A stretch of 64,000 bases of DNA from Chitinophagales bacterium. Lineage in GTDB: Bacteria > Bacteroidota > Bacteroidia > Chitinophagales > Chitinophagaceae. Position 1 is the first letter of the stretch. Every line of letters begins with the position of its first letter. The translations under genes and the position numbers were made by a program. The stretch spans positions 1,736,001 to 1,800,000 of the forward strand of contig JAFLBJ010000001.1 of NCBI GenBank assembly GCA_017303415.1. Reading direction: 5' to 3'. Shown piece after piece: positions 26,604 through 34,465 of the stretch. Below the pieces are notes generated by a model. It was not told where the DNA came from, made no database searches, and saw only the letters and a list, made by a program, of their open reading frames with translations.

Positions 26604-26689
26604 TTCATAAAATTCTTAACAATTTCAAACTCCCATCCCTGTAACCTTCCTCTTATCGAAACCGTCCCACACGTCAGGAAGAATTGATT

Positions 26690-26738
26690 TAGCTTTTACC
26701 TGTTAGCTTTTAGCTAATAGCTATTAGCTATTACACCA
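26690..26738. repeat. TAGCTNN heptad array 3
   Basis: Units TAGCTTT, TACCTGT, TAGCTTT, TAGCTAA, TAGCTAT, TAGCTAT, TACACCA run up to 6 bp before the GTG start of the aspartyl protease gene. As with the arrays before dapA and pfkB, it lies in the leader. Confidence 0.8.
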
Positions 26739-26744
26739 ACTGTC

Positions 26745-27713
26745 GTGAACGGGAAATTTTATATATATATTTTTTTATTTGTGTTTGGTTTGGTCCGGCT
26801 ATTCCCGCCAGCGGCCCAGGCAGGTACATCCATTCCTCCTGTTAAGATATCCCTTCCCGATGCAGAAGAAATCTATCCTTCCATATATGCCATCCCGTTT
26901 AGCCGGGCGGGCAACCTGATCCTGGTCAAAGCAAAGGCCGATACCACAGAGGGAAACTTTATCCTGGATACGGGCTGCCCTCATTTGGTATTGAACACAA
27001 CGTATTTCCGTCAATATCCCGTACAGGAATCCGATGGGGAAGGTAATGGGGCCACGACAGGAACTTTTTTCATTCAGCAAACACGGGTGGCTGATTTTTC
27101 CTTTGGCGGTAATCATTTTTATCATACCGATGCCGACCTGACTGACCTGGGGAGTATTGAGAACAGCCGGGGAATAAAAGTACTGGGACTGATCGGGGTG
27201 GAACTCCTCCGTAAATTTGAACTGATCATTGACTATGAAAATAATTTAATCTACCTGCATCGGTTGGACAGGAAAGGAACGTCTGTATTTGAGCAGGATC
27301 AGCTTGCGGATACCGCAGCCTATCAGGTGGTGCCCATCCGGATAATGGATAACCGGATCATGGTGGAGAGCCAGGTAGGGGGTAAAAAACTCCGGTTGGT
27401 CATAGACAGCGGCTCGGAGGCTAACCTGCTTGATAGCCGGTTACCCGAAAAGGTTTTTGCCGAGGTGTCCATCACTGGCCGGACAACCATGATGGGGGTG
27501 GGAGGGAAAAGGATCGATGTATTAAAGGGAGAGTTGAATACCCTGCATATAGGAGGGGTGGATATCCCGCAGATGAAGGTATTGGTCACCAATCTGGAAA
27601 GAACCTGTTTTTCCCATGCGGGATGTGTCGATGGGGTGTTGGGTTTTGATTTCCTATCCCTCAAAAAAATTGGGTTTAACTTTGTAAAGAATAAAATGTT
27701 CGTTTGGAAATGA
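26745..27713 (+). CDS. Secreted retropepsin-like aspartyl protease family protein
   Basis: 322 residues with a GTG start. A signal peptide (about 1-27) precedes two aspartyl-protease half sites, FILDTGCPHLV near residue 70 and LVIDSGSEANLL near 220, so both lobes are in one chain. A GVDGVLGFDFL segment near the end matches the psi-loop glycines. This Bacteroidota family is widespread but its substrates are unknown. The next gene starts about 20 bp after the stop. Confidence 0.8.
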   Translation: MNGKFYIYIFLFVFGLVRLFPPAAQAGTSIPPVKISLPDAEEIYPSIYAIPFSRAGNLILVKAKADTTEGNFILDTGCPHLVLNTTYFRQYPVQESDGEGNGATTGTFFIQQTRVADFSFGGNHFYHTDADLTDLGSIENSRGIKVLGLIGVELLRKFELIIDYENNLIYLHRLDRKGTSVFEQDQLADTAAYQVVPIRIMDNRIMVESQVGGKKLRLVIDSGSEANLLDSRLPEKVFAEVSITGRTTMMGVGGKRIDVLKGELNTLHIGGVDIPQMKVLVTNLERTCFSHAGCVDGVLGFDFLSLKKIGFNFVKNKMFVWK

Positions 27714-27733
27714 CCGGGCAGCAATTAAATAAC

Positions 27734-29146
27734 ATGAGAATACGATGGAAAGCATTCCTGCTGGCCTTTGGCCTGCTGATGCTGAACCATATGGCCCAGG
27801 CTCAGGACACGATCAAAATATGTACGGTCAAGAACGGGCAACAATATATCTGGCTGAGCAAGAACCTGCCTGAATCGGAGCTCAATGCCTTTATCAGCCA
27901 ATTTTCCCTGGAAGGGCTTGCGTTAAAAAAATTCATTCAATCGGGGTTCACAGATTCTATCCTACTGGGTGGGTGGAAGATCGGGTTGAATAATTCTTCG
28001 CAGTTTACCATCAGTAAACCCCTGTTGAGCTTTGACCGGGTAGATGACCCAACGCTGCGTCTGATTCTGGCAGAAAAAGATATTTCCTTTGATGCCCGGT
28101 TTCCCCGGATCAGCAATCAACTTCAATTTGGGTATAACCAGTTCAGAAAAAAATCCACCTTCCCGATTTATAGTGATTCCACAGTGCTCTTTTATCTGCG
28201 TGACCACAAGAATGCCAACCAGGTCATGCTGGCCGGCAGTTTCAACAACTGGGATCCGGCTACCCTGATGATGAAGAGGACTGATAGCGGTTGGATCCTT
28301 CCGGTGAAATTATTACCTGGCAAATACTGGTATAAGTTCATTGTGGATGGAAAATGGATGATCGACAACGATAATGATGTACAGGAAAATGATGGGTTGG
28401 GCAATACCAATTCTATATTCTTTGTACCCAATCATGTGTTTCGGTTAAAGGCAAAAGAAGGAACGAGGAAAGTTATTGTATCCGGTAGTTTCAATGGTTG
28501 GAACGAAGGACAATTGAACCTGCAAAAACAGAATGGAGAATGGGTGCTTCCCGTTTACCTGGCAGAGGGCACCTATACCTACCGCTTTATTGTCAATGGA
28601 CAATGGATGGAGGATCCGTCCAATCCGGATCATTTTCCCAATGAATTTGGGGAATTTAATTCGGTTGTACGTATTGGGGCGCCGATGCTTTTTCAACTGG
28701 ATGGTTATCCCCAGGCCAATCGGGTCTTTCTTTCCGGCTCATTCAATAATTGGAATGATTATGAAGTTGCGCTTCGCAAAACGTCGGGAGGTTGGGAAGT
28801 TCCCTATATTTTAGGACCTGGTAACCATGAGTACCGTTTTCTGATCGATGGCAAACCCGATTCTGCACATAACCACAGCCTGATCATTGATCCCAATTTT
28901 ACCTTTAAAACAAAAGCCTTTGCGAAGGCAAAAACGGTTTACCTCGCGGGTGATTTCAATAAATGGAGCCCGACCATGTTGCCCATGAAACGGATAGGAG
29001 ATGAATGGGTCGTGGATGTACACTTATCAAAAGGCAAACACCTGTATAAATTCATTGTTGACGGCAATTGGGTGATCGATCCGGATAACAAGTTATGGGA
29101 GCAGAATGAGGAAGGTACGGGGAATTCGGTGTTGTGGGTGGAGTAG
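27734..29146 (+). CDS. Secreted protein with four tandem CBM48/glycogen-binding modules
   Basis: 470 residues. A signal peptide (ending HMAQAQ) is followed by about 140 uncharacterised residues, then four AMPK/CBM48-type modules beginning near residues 163, 245, 330 and 400. Each has the pattern xLAGSFNNW...W...PG.Y.YKF.VDG.W. No catalytic domain is present, so it probably binds starch- or glycogen-like glucans outside the cell or tethers something to them. The start ATG at 27734 is preferred because it gives the signal peptide. Confidence 0.85.
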   Translation: MRIRWKAFLLAFGLLMLNHMAQAQDTIKICTVKNGQQYIWLSKNLPESELNAFISQFSLEGLALKKFIQSGFTDSILLGGWKIGLNNSSQFTISKPLLSFDRVDDPTLRLILAEKDISFDARFPRISNQLQFGYNQFRKKSTFPIYSDSTVLFYLRDHKNANQVMLAGSFNNWDPATLMMKRTDSGWILPVKLLPGKYWYKFIVDGKWMIDNDNDVQENDGLGNTNSIFFVPNHVFRLKAKEGTRKVIVSGSFNGWNEGQLNLQKQNGEWVLPVYLAEGTYTYRFIVNGQWMEDPSNPDHFPNEFGEFNSVVRIGAPMLFQLDGYPQANRVFLSGSFNNWNDYEVALRKTSGGWEVPYILGPGNHEYRFLIDGKPDSAHNHSLIIDPNFTFKTKAFAKAKTVYLAGDFNKWSPTMLPMKRIGDEWVVDVHLSKGKHLYKFIVDGNWVIDPDNKLWEQNEEGTGNSVLWVE

Positions 29147-29149
29147 GGG

Positions 29150-29402
29150 GGGGGATGTTGGATGATGGATGACTGATGACAGATGACGGATGACGGAGGT
29201 TGGATGTTGGATGTTGGATGTTGGATGACAGATGACAGATGACAGATGACGGATGTTGGGGTTAGGCCCCTAATAAAAAATGCGAAATATTGTATTTCGC
29301 ATTTTTTATTTATAATTTTCTATTGCCTTCCTTCGGTCATCAGTCATCAGTCATCAGTCATCTGTCATCTGTCCTCCAACATCCAACATCCAACATCCAA
29401 AA
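29150..29402. repeat. Facing GGATGAC/GTTGGAT heptad arrays around a terminator
   Basis: GGATGAC, AGATGAC and GGATGTT units (about 29158-29258) are mirrored by GTCATCA, GTCATCT and CCAACAT units (about 29337-29400), enclosing the perfect hairpin at 29275-29307. The cluster fills the gap between convergent genes. Confidence 0.85.
29275..29307. terminator. Bidirectional terminator
   Basis: Perfect 15-bp stem AAAAAATGCGAAATA (29275-29289) and TATTTCGCATTTTTT (29293-29307) with a TTG loop. A-run on one side and T-run on the other serve both convergent genes. Confidence 0.93.
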
Positions 29403-29405
29403 TCC

Positions 29406-29792
29406 CTACCTCGCTGCCGCCACCACATCTCCCTTAATATGAAGGGTCTTAGGCTGGGTAACACCGGCGAATTTGATAAATACGTCTTTTTCAAAATGAC
29501 CTGCTGCCGCGGCATTGTATTGTACTTTCAATTTAACTGTTTCTCCGGCGCCAATGGGTTCTTTGGGATATTCGGGAACGGTACATCCGCAGGATGACCA
29601 GGCGTTCTCGATCACAACGGGTTTGTCGGAGATATTTGTTACTTCAAAATAATAGCTGACAGGGGTACCTTGTTTGATCTTTCCAAAATCATGCGCATCG
29701 GCGCTGAATTTCACAATATTCTCAGGTTTGTCCTGGGCAGATACAGCAAAGGCAAATACAAAAGCGAATACGGTCAGTACAATGCTCTTCAT
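29406..29792 (-). CDS. Secreted DUF1573-family protein
   Basis: 128 residues. A signal peptide (MKSIVLTVFAFVFAFAVSAQ) precedes one immunoglobulin-like DUF1573 domain (HDFGKIKQGTPVSYYFEVTN, ENAWSSCGCTVPEYPKEP). The conserved SCGCT motif is present. The family is common in Bacteroidota and its function is unknown. Its upstream neighbour is a paralogue 2 bp away, so they form one operon. Confidence 0.85.
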   Translation of the reverse strand: MKSIVLTVFAFVFAFAVSAQDKPENIVKFSADAHDFGKIKQGTPVSYYFEVTNISDKPVVIENAWSSCGCTVPEYPKEPIGAGETVKLKVQYNAAAAGHFEKDVFIKFAGVTQPKTLHIKGDVVAAAR

Positions 29793-29794
29793 GA

Positions 29795-30250
29795 CTATTG
29801 ATTTTTTTGTTTTAATAATTGAACGGAGGCATTAGCAGGGGCGCTGCCATCGGGCGCTTTCCAAACCTCTCCTTTGATAATAACCTGTTTGGTTTGGTTC
29901 CCACTATACAGAACGGTGATATACTTTTCAAAGATGCCTCCGGCAGCTGCATTAAATCCCACTTTGATGGTGGCGGAAGCTCCGGGGGCGATCGCTTCTT
30001 TACTCCACTCCGGAGTGGTGCATCCACAACTGGTTTGCACATTATCGATCTTAATGGCTTCACTCCCCGTATTGGTCACCAAAAAAGTATGGTAAACCGG
30101 CTTGCCCTGGGGGATCTTGCCAAAGTCAAACAGGGTCTCTTTAAACTCCAGCTTTTCTGCTACCGGTGTGGTTTGTGCATAAACAGCACCCAGCAGGAAA
30201 AGGGCCGTTAAAAGGGAAAGAAGTCGTTTCATAATCATCTGTTTAGACAT
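29795..30250 (-). CDS. Secreted DUF1573-family protein, paralogue
   Basis: 151 residues from the ATG at 30250 (ATGs at 30238 and 30232 are also possible). The signal peptide ends near AVYAQ. One DUF1573 domain follows, with TLFDFGKIPQGKPVYHTFLVTN and TSCGCTTPEWSKE. It differs from its neighbour by a longer C-terminal tail rich in Ala and Gln. Function unknown; the pair probably arose by tandem duplication. Confidence 0.82.
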   Translation of the reverse strand: MSKQMIMKRLLSLLTALFLLGAVYAQTTPVAEKLEFKETLFDFGKIPQGKPVYHTFLVTNTGSEAIKIDNVQTSCGCTTPEWSKEAIAPGASATIKVGFNAAAGGIFEKYITVLYSGNQTKQVIIKGEVWKAPDGSAPANASVQLLKQKNQ

Positions 30251-30353
30251 CAAATGTAATGCCTAGACGCCAAAAATCATAGATGGGATGCATACAAATT
30301 GAGGTTTTATTAACAGTCGTTTGGGATTTCCATTTTTCCGGTAGTTTTGTTCT

Positions 30354-32750
30354 ATGGAGAACCCCGTTTCCACCCCGGTATTGTCAGATGAAAAATTGTC
30401 ATTTGACCATTTCCGCACAGCGGTTTTAAATGATTTCCGTCTGGCTTGTATCGGTCGGGAATCCAGTCTCTTAGGCAGAAAGGAAGTATTGACAGGAAAA
30501 GCCAAGTTTGGCATTTTTGGGGATGGCAAGGAAATACCCCAGGTGGCCATGGCAAAATTCTTCAAACCGGGTGATTTCCGGGCCGGGTATTACCGGGACC
30601 AAACCTTCGCATTTGCCGCCGGTGTTGCCACGGTTCAGCAGTTCTTCGCCCAACTTTATGCCGACCCTGATCTGGCCCATGATCCATTTAGTGCCGGCCG
30701 TCAGATGAACTCACATTTTGCCACACCCTTTGTAGATGAATCGGGCAACTGGGTCGATCTCAGCCAACGCAAGAATATCACCTCTGATATATCCCCCACC
30801 GCAGGACAAATGCCCCGTGGGTTAGGTATTGCCCTCGCTTCCCGGCTTTTCCGCCGGGTGGACGCGCTTCGTGAATTTTCATCGCTTTCCGACCAGGGTA
30901 ATGAGGTTTGTTTTGTTACGATAGGCGACGCCTCCACTTCTGAAGGTCCCTTTTGGGAAGCCATAAATGCCGCCGGGGTTTTACAGGTACCCATGGCCGT
31001 ATTTGTTTGGGATGATGGATATGGAATCTCTGTCCCCAAAAAATACCAGACCACCAAAGGGTCCATCTCCGAAGCACTTTCGGGGATGCAGAAAAAAGAT
31101 AAGACCAATGGCATCCAGATCTATAAAGTAAAAGGATGGGATTATGCCGGCATGTGTGAAGTATTTGAAGAAGGGATCCGGTTGGCCCGTGAACAGCATA
31201 TACCCGTTTTGTTTCATGTGGAAGAAGTGACACAGCCGCAGGGACATTCCACTTCGGGAAGCCATGAGCGCTATAAAACCCCCGAACGACTGGAGTGGGA
31301 ACGCGAATGGGATGGAATCCGCAAAATGAAAGAATGGTTACTCGCGAATGCGTTGGCCAATGAAGAGGAGCTTGAACAGATCGAAGCAGAATCCAGAAAG
31401 GAAGTGCGGGAGGCCCGCCAGCGGGCCTGGGAGGAATATCTGCATCCTATACGCGAGCAGGTATCCAGATCCGTGGAATTGATCAATAACCTGGCGCAAA
31501 GCCTGCCGGCAAAAGCGGAGGAACTGACCCGGATCGCCAAACAACTGGCCACAAACCGCGAACCATTACGCAGGGATGTTCATCAGGCGCTTTATCATTC
31601 CATCGGGTTGGCTGAAGACCAGGAAGACGCTACATTTTGGATACGGGATTACTATAACGACCTCCTTCGTTCTTCCGAAGGACAATACAATTCTCATTTA
31701 TACAATGAAGGGCCGCGAAGTCCATTACTGGTTCCGGAGAAAAAAGCAGAGTATGGTGAAGAGCCTACCCTGGTGAATGGATACGAAGTGCTCAATAAAT
31801 ATTTTGATGAATTATTTACCCATGAACCCCGGGTGGTGGCATTTGGAGAAGACCTTGGACAGATCGGTGATGTAAACCAGGGATTCAGTGGATTACAGGC
31901 TAAACATGGCGAAGAAAGGATCTTTGATACCGGTATCCGTGAACTCACCATCATGGGCCAGGGTATTGGCATGGCCATGCGTGGCCTTCGTCCGATTGCG
32001 GAGATCCAGTATATTGATTATCTGCTTTACGGTTTACAGACCCTGAGTGATGATGCCGCCACTTTGCACTACAGGACAAAGGGCCAGCAGAGCTGTCCGC
32101 TGATTGTTCGCACACGCGGGCACCGCCTGGAAGGGATCTGGCATAGTGGCTCGCCCATGGGCATGGTCATTAACTCGCTTCGTGGCATGCATGTTTGTGT
32201 ACCCAGAAATATGACCCAGGCCGCGGGCATGTACAATACCCTGTTACAGGGAAATGATCCTGCCATTGTCGTGGAATGTTTGAACGGATATCGACTGAAA
32301 GAAAAATTACCCCAGAACCTCCGCGAATTTACCGTACCACTGGGAGTACCTGAGATCATCCGGGAAGGAAGCGATATCACCATCGTCTCTTATGGTTCCA
32401 TGTTACGGGTTATTCAGGAAGCCGCCATTTCACTGGAGGCAAAAGGAATTTCCTGTGAGATTCTTGATGTGCAGACCCTTCTGCCCTTTGATCTTCACCA
32501 CGTGATCCTGGATTCACTCAAGAAGACCAATCGTATTCTATTTGTAGATGAAGATGTTCCTGGCGGAGCTTCTGCCTTTATGTTCCAGAAAGTAATGGAA
32601 GAACAGGGTGGATACCGCTGGCTTGATGCCTCCCCACGTACCCTTACCGGCAAAGCCCATCGCCCGGCATACGGAAGTGATGGCGACTACTTTAGCAAAC
32701 CCAATGCCGAAGAGATCGAGGCAGTGGTGAAGGAGATAGTGAGGGAGTGA
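30354..32750 (+). CDS. 2-oxoacid dehydrogenase E1, fused alpha and beta subunits
   Basis: 798 residues. The first about 370 residues are the E1-alpha part with the thiamine diphosphate motif GDASTSEGPFWEAINAAG. After a charged linker, E1-beta begins near 475 (EPTLVNGYEVLNKYFDELF, EDLGQIGDVNQG, FDTGIRELTIMGQGIGMAMRG, ending in the transketolase C domain). The complex decarboxylates a branched-chain 2-oxoacid or pyruvate; which one cannot be told. The fused form is frequent in Bacteroidota. The E2 and E3 genes are not here. The last codons run into a GTGA heptad array that supplies the stop codon. Confidence 0.9.
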   Translation: MENPVSTPVLSDEKLSFDHFRTAVLNDFRLACIGRESSLLGRKEVLTGKAKFGIFGDGKEIPQVAMAKFFKPGDFRAGYYRDQTFAFAAGVATVQQFFAQLYADPDLAHDPFSAGRQMNSHFATPFVDESGNWVDLSQRKNITSDISPTAGQMPRGLGIALASRLFRRVDALREFSSLSDQGNEVCFVTIGDASTSEGPFWEAINAAGVLQVPMAVFVWDDGYGISVPKKYQTTKGSISEALSGMQKKDKTNGIQIYKVKGWDYAGMCEVFEEGIRLAREQHIPVLFHVEEVTQPQGHSTSGSHERYKTPERLEWEREWDGIRKMKEWLLANALANEEELEQIEAESRKEVREARQRAWEEYLHPIREQVSRSVELINNLAQSLPAKAEELTRIAKQLATNREPLRRDVHQALYHSIGLAEDQEDATFWIRDYYNDLLRSSEGQYNSHLYNEGPRSPLLVPEKKAEYGEEPTLVNGYEVLNKYFDELFTHEPRVVAFGEDLGQIGDVNQGFSGLQAKHGEERIFDTGIRELTIMGQGIGMAMRGLRPIAEIQYIDYLLYGLQTLSDDAATLHYRTKGQQSCPLIVRTRGHRLEGIWHSGSPMGMVINSLRGMHVCVPRNMTQAAGMYNTLLQGNDPAIVVECLNGYRLKEKLPQNLREFTVPLGVPEIIREGSDITIVSYGSMLRVIQEAAISLEAKGISCEILDVQTLLPFDLHHVILDSLKKTNRILFVDEDVPGGASAFMFQKVMEEQGGYRWLDASPRTLTGKAHRPAYGSDGDYFSKPNAEEIEAVVKEIVRE

Positions 32751-32938
32751 GGCGTGAATCGTGAGTTTCGTGAGGCGTGAATAGTGAATAGTGAATGGTG
32801 AATAGTGAATGGTGAATCGTGAGACGTGAGACGTGAATCGTGAGACGTGAATCGTGAGAACTTCTGTCATCTGTCATCTGTCATCCGTCATCTGTCATCC
32901 AACATCCAACATCCAACCCCCAACATCAACACCCCAAC
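32742..32938. repeat. GTGANNN then TGTCATC heptad array
   Basis: From the end of the E1 gene the sequence steps in units such as GTGAGGC, GTGAATC, GTGAATA, GTGAATG, GTGAGAC (about 32742-32860). It then switches to CTGTCAT, CCGTCAT and CCAACAT units (about 32864-32935), just before the phzF-like gene. One unit is expanded to GTGAGTTTC. Confidence 0.85.
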
Positions 32939-32955
32939 TCCATAAACCGACAACC

Positions 32956-33753
32956 ATGAAATTCCCTATCTACCAGATCGACGCTTTTACCAATAAGCGT
33001 TTCGCCGGAAACCCCGCCGCGATCATTCCCCTTACCCAATGGATCGATGCTGCCTTGATGCAACAGATCGCCATGGAGAACAACCTGAGCGAAACGGCCT
33101 TTCTGGTACCAACCACTGAACATTTTTCCGATTATGAGTTACGTTGGTTTACCCCAGAGGTAGAGATCGATCTGTGTGGGCATGCCACCCTGGCGGCAGC
33201 CTGGGTAGTTTTCAACTATCTGGATCATACCAAACCCGAAGTGGCTTTTGCCACCAAAAGCGGCAAACTCGTGGTGGAAAAAAGGGCTGATGTATATGTA
33301 ATGGATTTTCCTTCCTGGCCTCCGGCCCCCGTGGCCGATCCCCCTCCTGGTCTGGCTGCCATGCTTGGCGTAGAGGAGATCCTGTCTGTCTTTAAATACC
33401 GTGACCTGTTAGTACTGCTAAAAGATGAGGAGGCTGTTCGTCGCGCCAACCCTGATTTTTCGGCAATGAAAGCATCCGGTGAAAAAATAATCATCACCGC
33501 ACCGGGAACAGACGATGTCGATTTTGTTTCCCGTTTTTTTGCCCCCGCAGCCGGTGTCAATGAAGATCCTGTAACAGGTAGTGCCCATTCCCAACTCATT
33601 CCTTTCTGGGCCGAAAAAATCGGCAAGAAAAAATTATTTGCTAAACAACTCTCCCAACGCGGCGGTGAGATCTGGTGTGGTCTCTGGGGCGACCGGGTAT
33701 CGATGGCCGGGCAGTGTGTGTTTTTTATGAAGGGGGAGGTGGAAGTTTCGTGA
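32956..33753 (+). CDS. PhzF-family isomerase/epimerase
   Basis: 265 residues. The ATG at 32956 gives the family N-terminus (IYQIDAFTNKRFAGNPAAII), while the longer open frame is only translated repeat. ENNLSETAFLV carries the catalytic Glu; RWFTPEVEIDLCGHATLA and NEDPVTGSAHSQL complete the diaminopimelate-epimerase fold. The PhzF family isomerises or epimerises small carboxylates; substrate unknown. Its stop codon TGA lies inside the first GTGA heptad of the following array. Confidence 0.9.
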   Translation: MKFPIYQIDAFTNKRFAGNPAAIIPLTQWIDAALMQQIAMENNLSETAFLVPTTEHFSDYELRWFTPEVEIDLCGHATLAAAWVVFNYLDHTKPEVAFATKSGKLVVEKRADVYVMDFPSWPPAPVADPPPGLAAMLGVEEILSVFKYRDLLVLLKDEEAVRRANPDFSAMKASGEKIIITAPGTDDVDFVSRFFAPAAGVNEDPVTGSAHSQLIPFWAEKIGKKKLFAKQLSQRGGEIWCGLWGDRVSMAGQCVFFMKGEVEVS

Positions 33754-34016
33754 GGCGTGAGGCGTGAGAAGTGAATAGTGAATAGTGAATGGTGAATAGT
33801 GAATGGTGAATGGTGAGACGTGAGTTTCGTGAGACGTGAGAAGTGAATAGTGAAATTTAAAAAATTATAACTTACATTTCAATAAAAATATCATTCACTA
33901 TTCACCATTCACGTCTCACGTCTCACGAAACTCACACCTCACCATTCACTATTCACTATTCACGTCTCACGAAACTCACGCCTCACGCCTCACGCCTCAC
34001 GCCTCACGTCCCTCAC
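33745..34016. repeat. Facing GTGA/TCAC heptad arrays forming a giant palindrome
   Basis: GTGANNN units (about 33749-33854) are followed by about 40 bp of AT-rich loop and then by the reverse-complement units (about 33893-34016: CACTATT, CACCATT, CACGTCT, CACGCCT). The gap separates convergent phzF-like and DCC genes, and the array provides the stop codon of both. Transcripts reading through would fold into a very long hairpin. Confidence 0.88.
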
Positions 34017-34414
34017 GCTTCCCACAAAAACACCCCCTTCCACTCCGCCCGCGGCAACCAACACTCTTCCTTCTTCCCAAACCATCTGTACCTGTTTTTG
34101 GAAATGAGATTATAAATTCCATCACGGATAAAATGGGGTACCCACAGAAATACTTTTGCCCAACCCCAGCCCGGGAGTTGTGACAACATTTTGAGTGCAC
34201 CTTCAGAGTGGGTAAATATTTTTCCTTCCTGGTATAAAATAAAGGAGTTCATCTTCCCAGGGGCTATGCCAAATTGGTGCTGAATCTTTTCACCATAGGG
34301 CGATTGCAGGGAAGCAAAGCGGAACCAGGCTTTTTTATCCCGTTTCAGGACAAACTGCACACTTCCCTGGCACAAATTGCAAACACCATCAAAAAGGATT
34401 ACGGGATTATCCAT
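34013..34414 (-). CDS. DCC-family thiol-disulfide oxidoreductase (DUF393)
   Basis: 133 residues with the family start VILFDGVCNLCQGSVQFVLKR, in which DGVCNLC holds the CxxC-like DCC motif, then RFASLQSPYG. The family is a small thioredoxin-related redox group. The C-terminal residues KGVFLWEA end at a TGA from the neighbouring GTGA array. The start ATG at 34414 lies 51 bp from the divergent kinase start. Confidence 0.87.
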   Translation of the reverse strand: MDNPVILFDGVCNLCQGSVQFVLKRDKKAWFRFASLQSPYGEKIQHQFGIAPGKMNSFILYQEGKIFTHSEGALKMLSQLPGWGWAKVFLWVPHFIRDGIYNLISKNRYRWFGKKEECWLPRAEWKGVFLWEA

Positions 34415-34465
34415 ATTACAAAAATCCGATATTTAGTCTTAAATTTCGATTAGAACTTAAAACCT

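Noticed and set aside
32742-34016. CRISPR array
   Set aside because: The unit is 7 bp with substitutions and no unique spacers of CRISPR size, and no cas gene is near.
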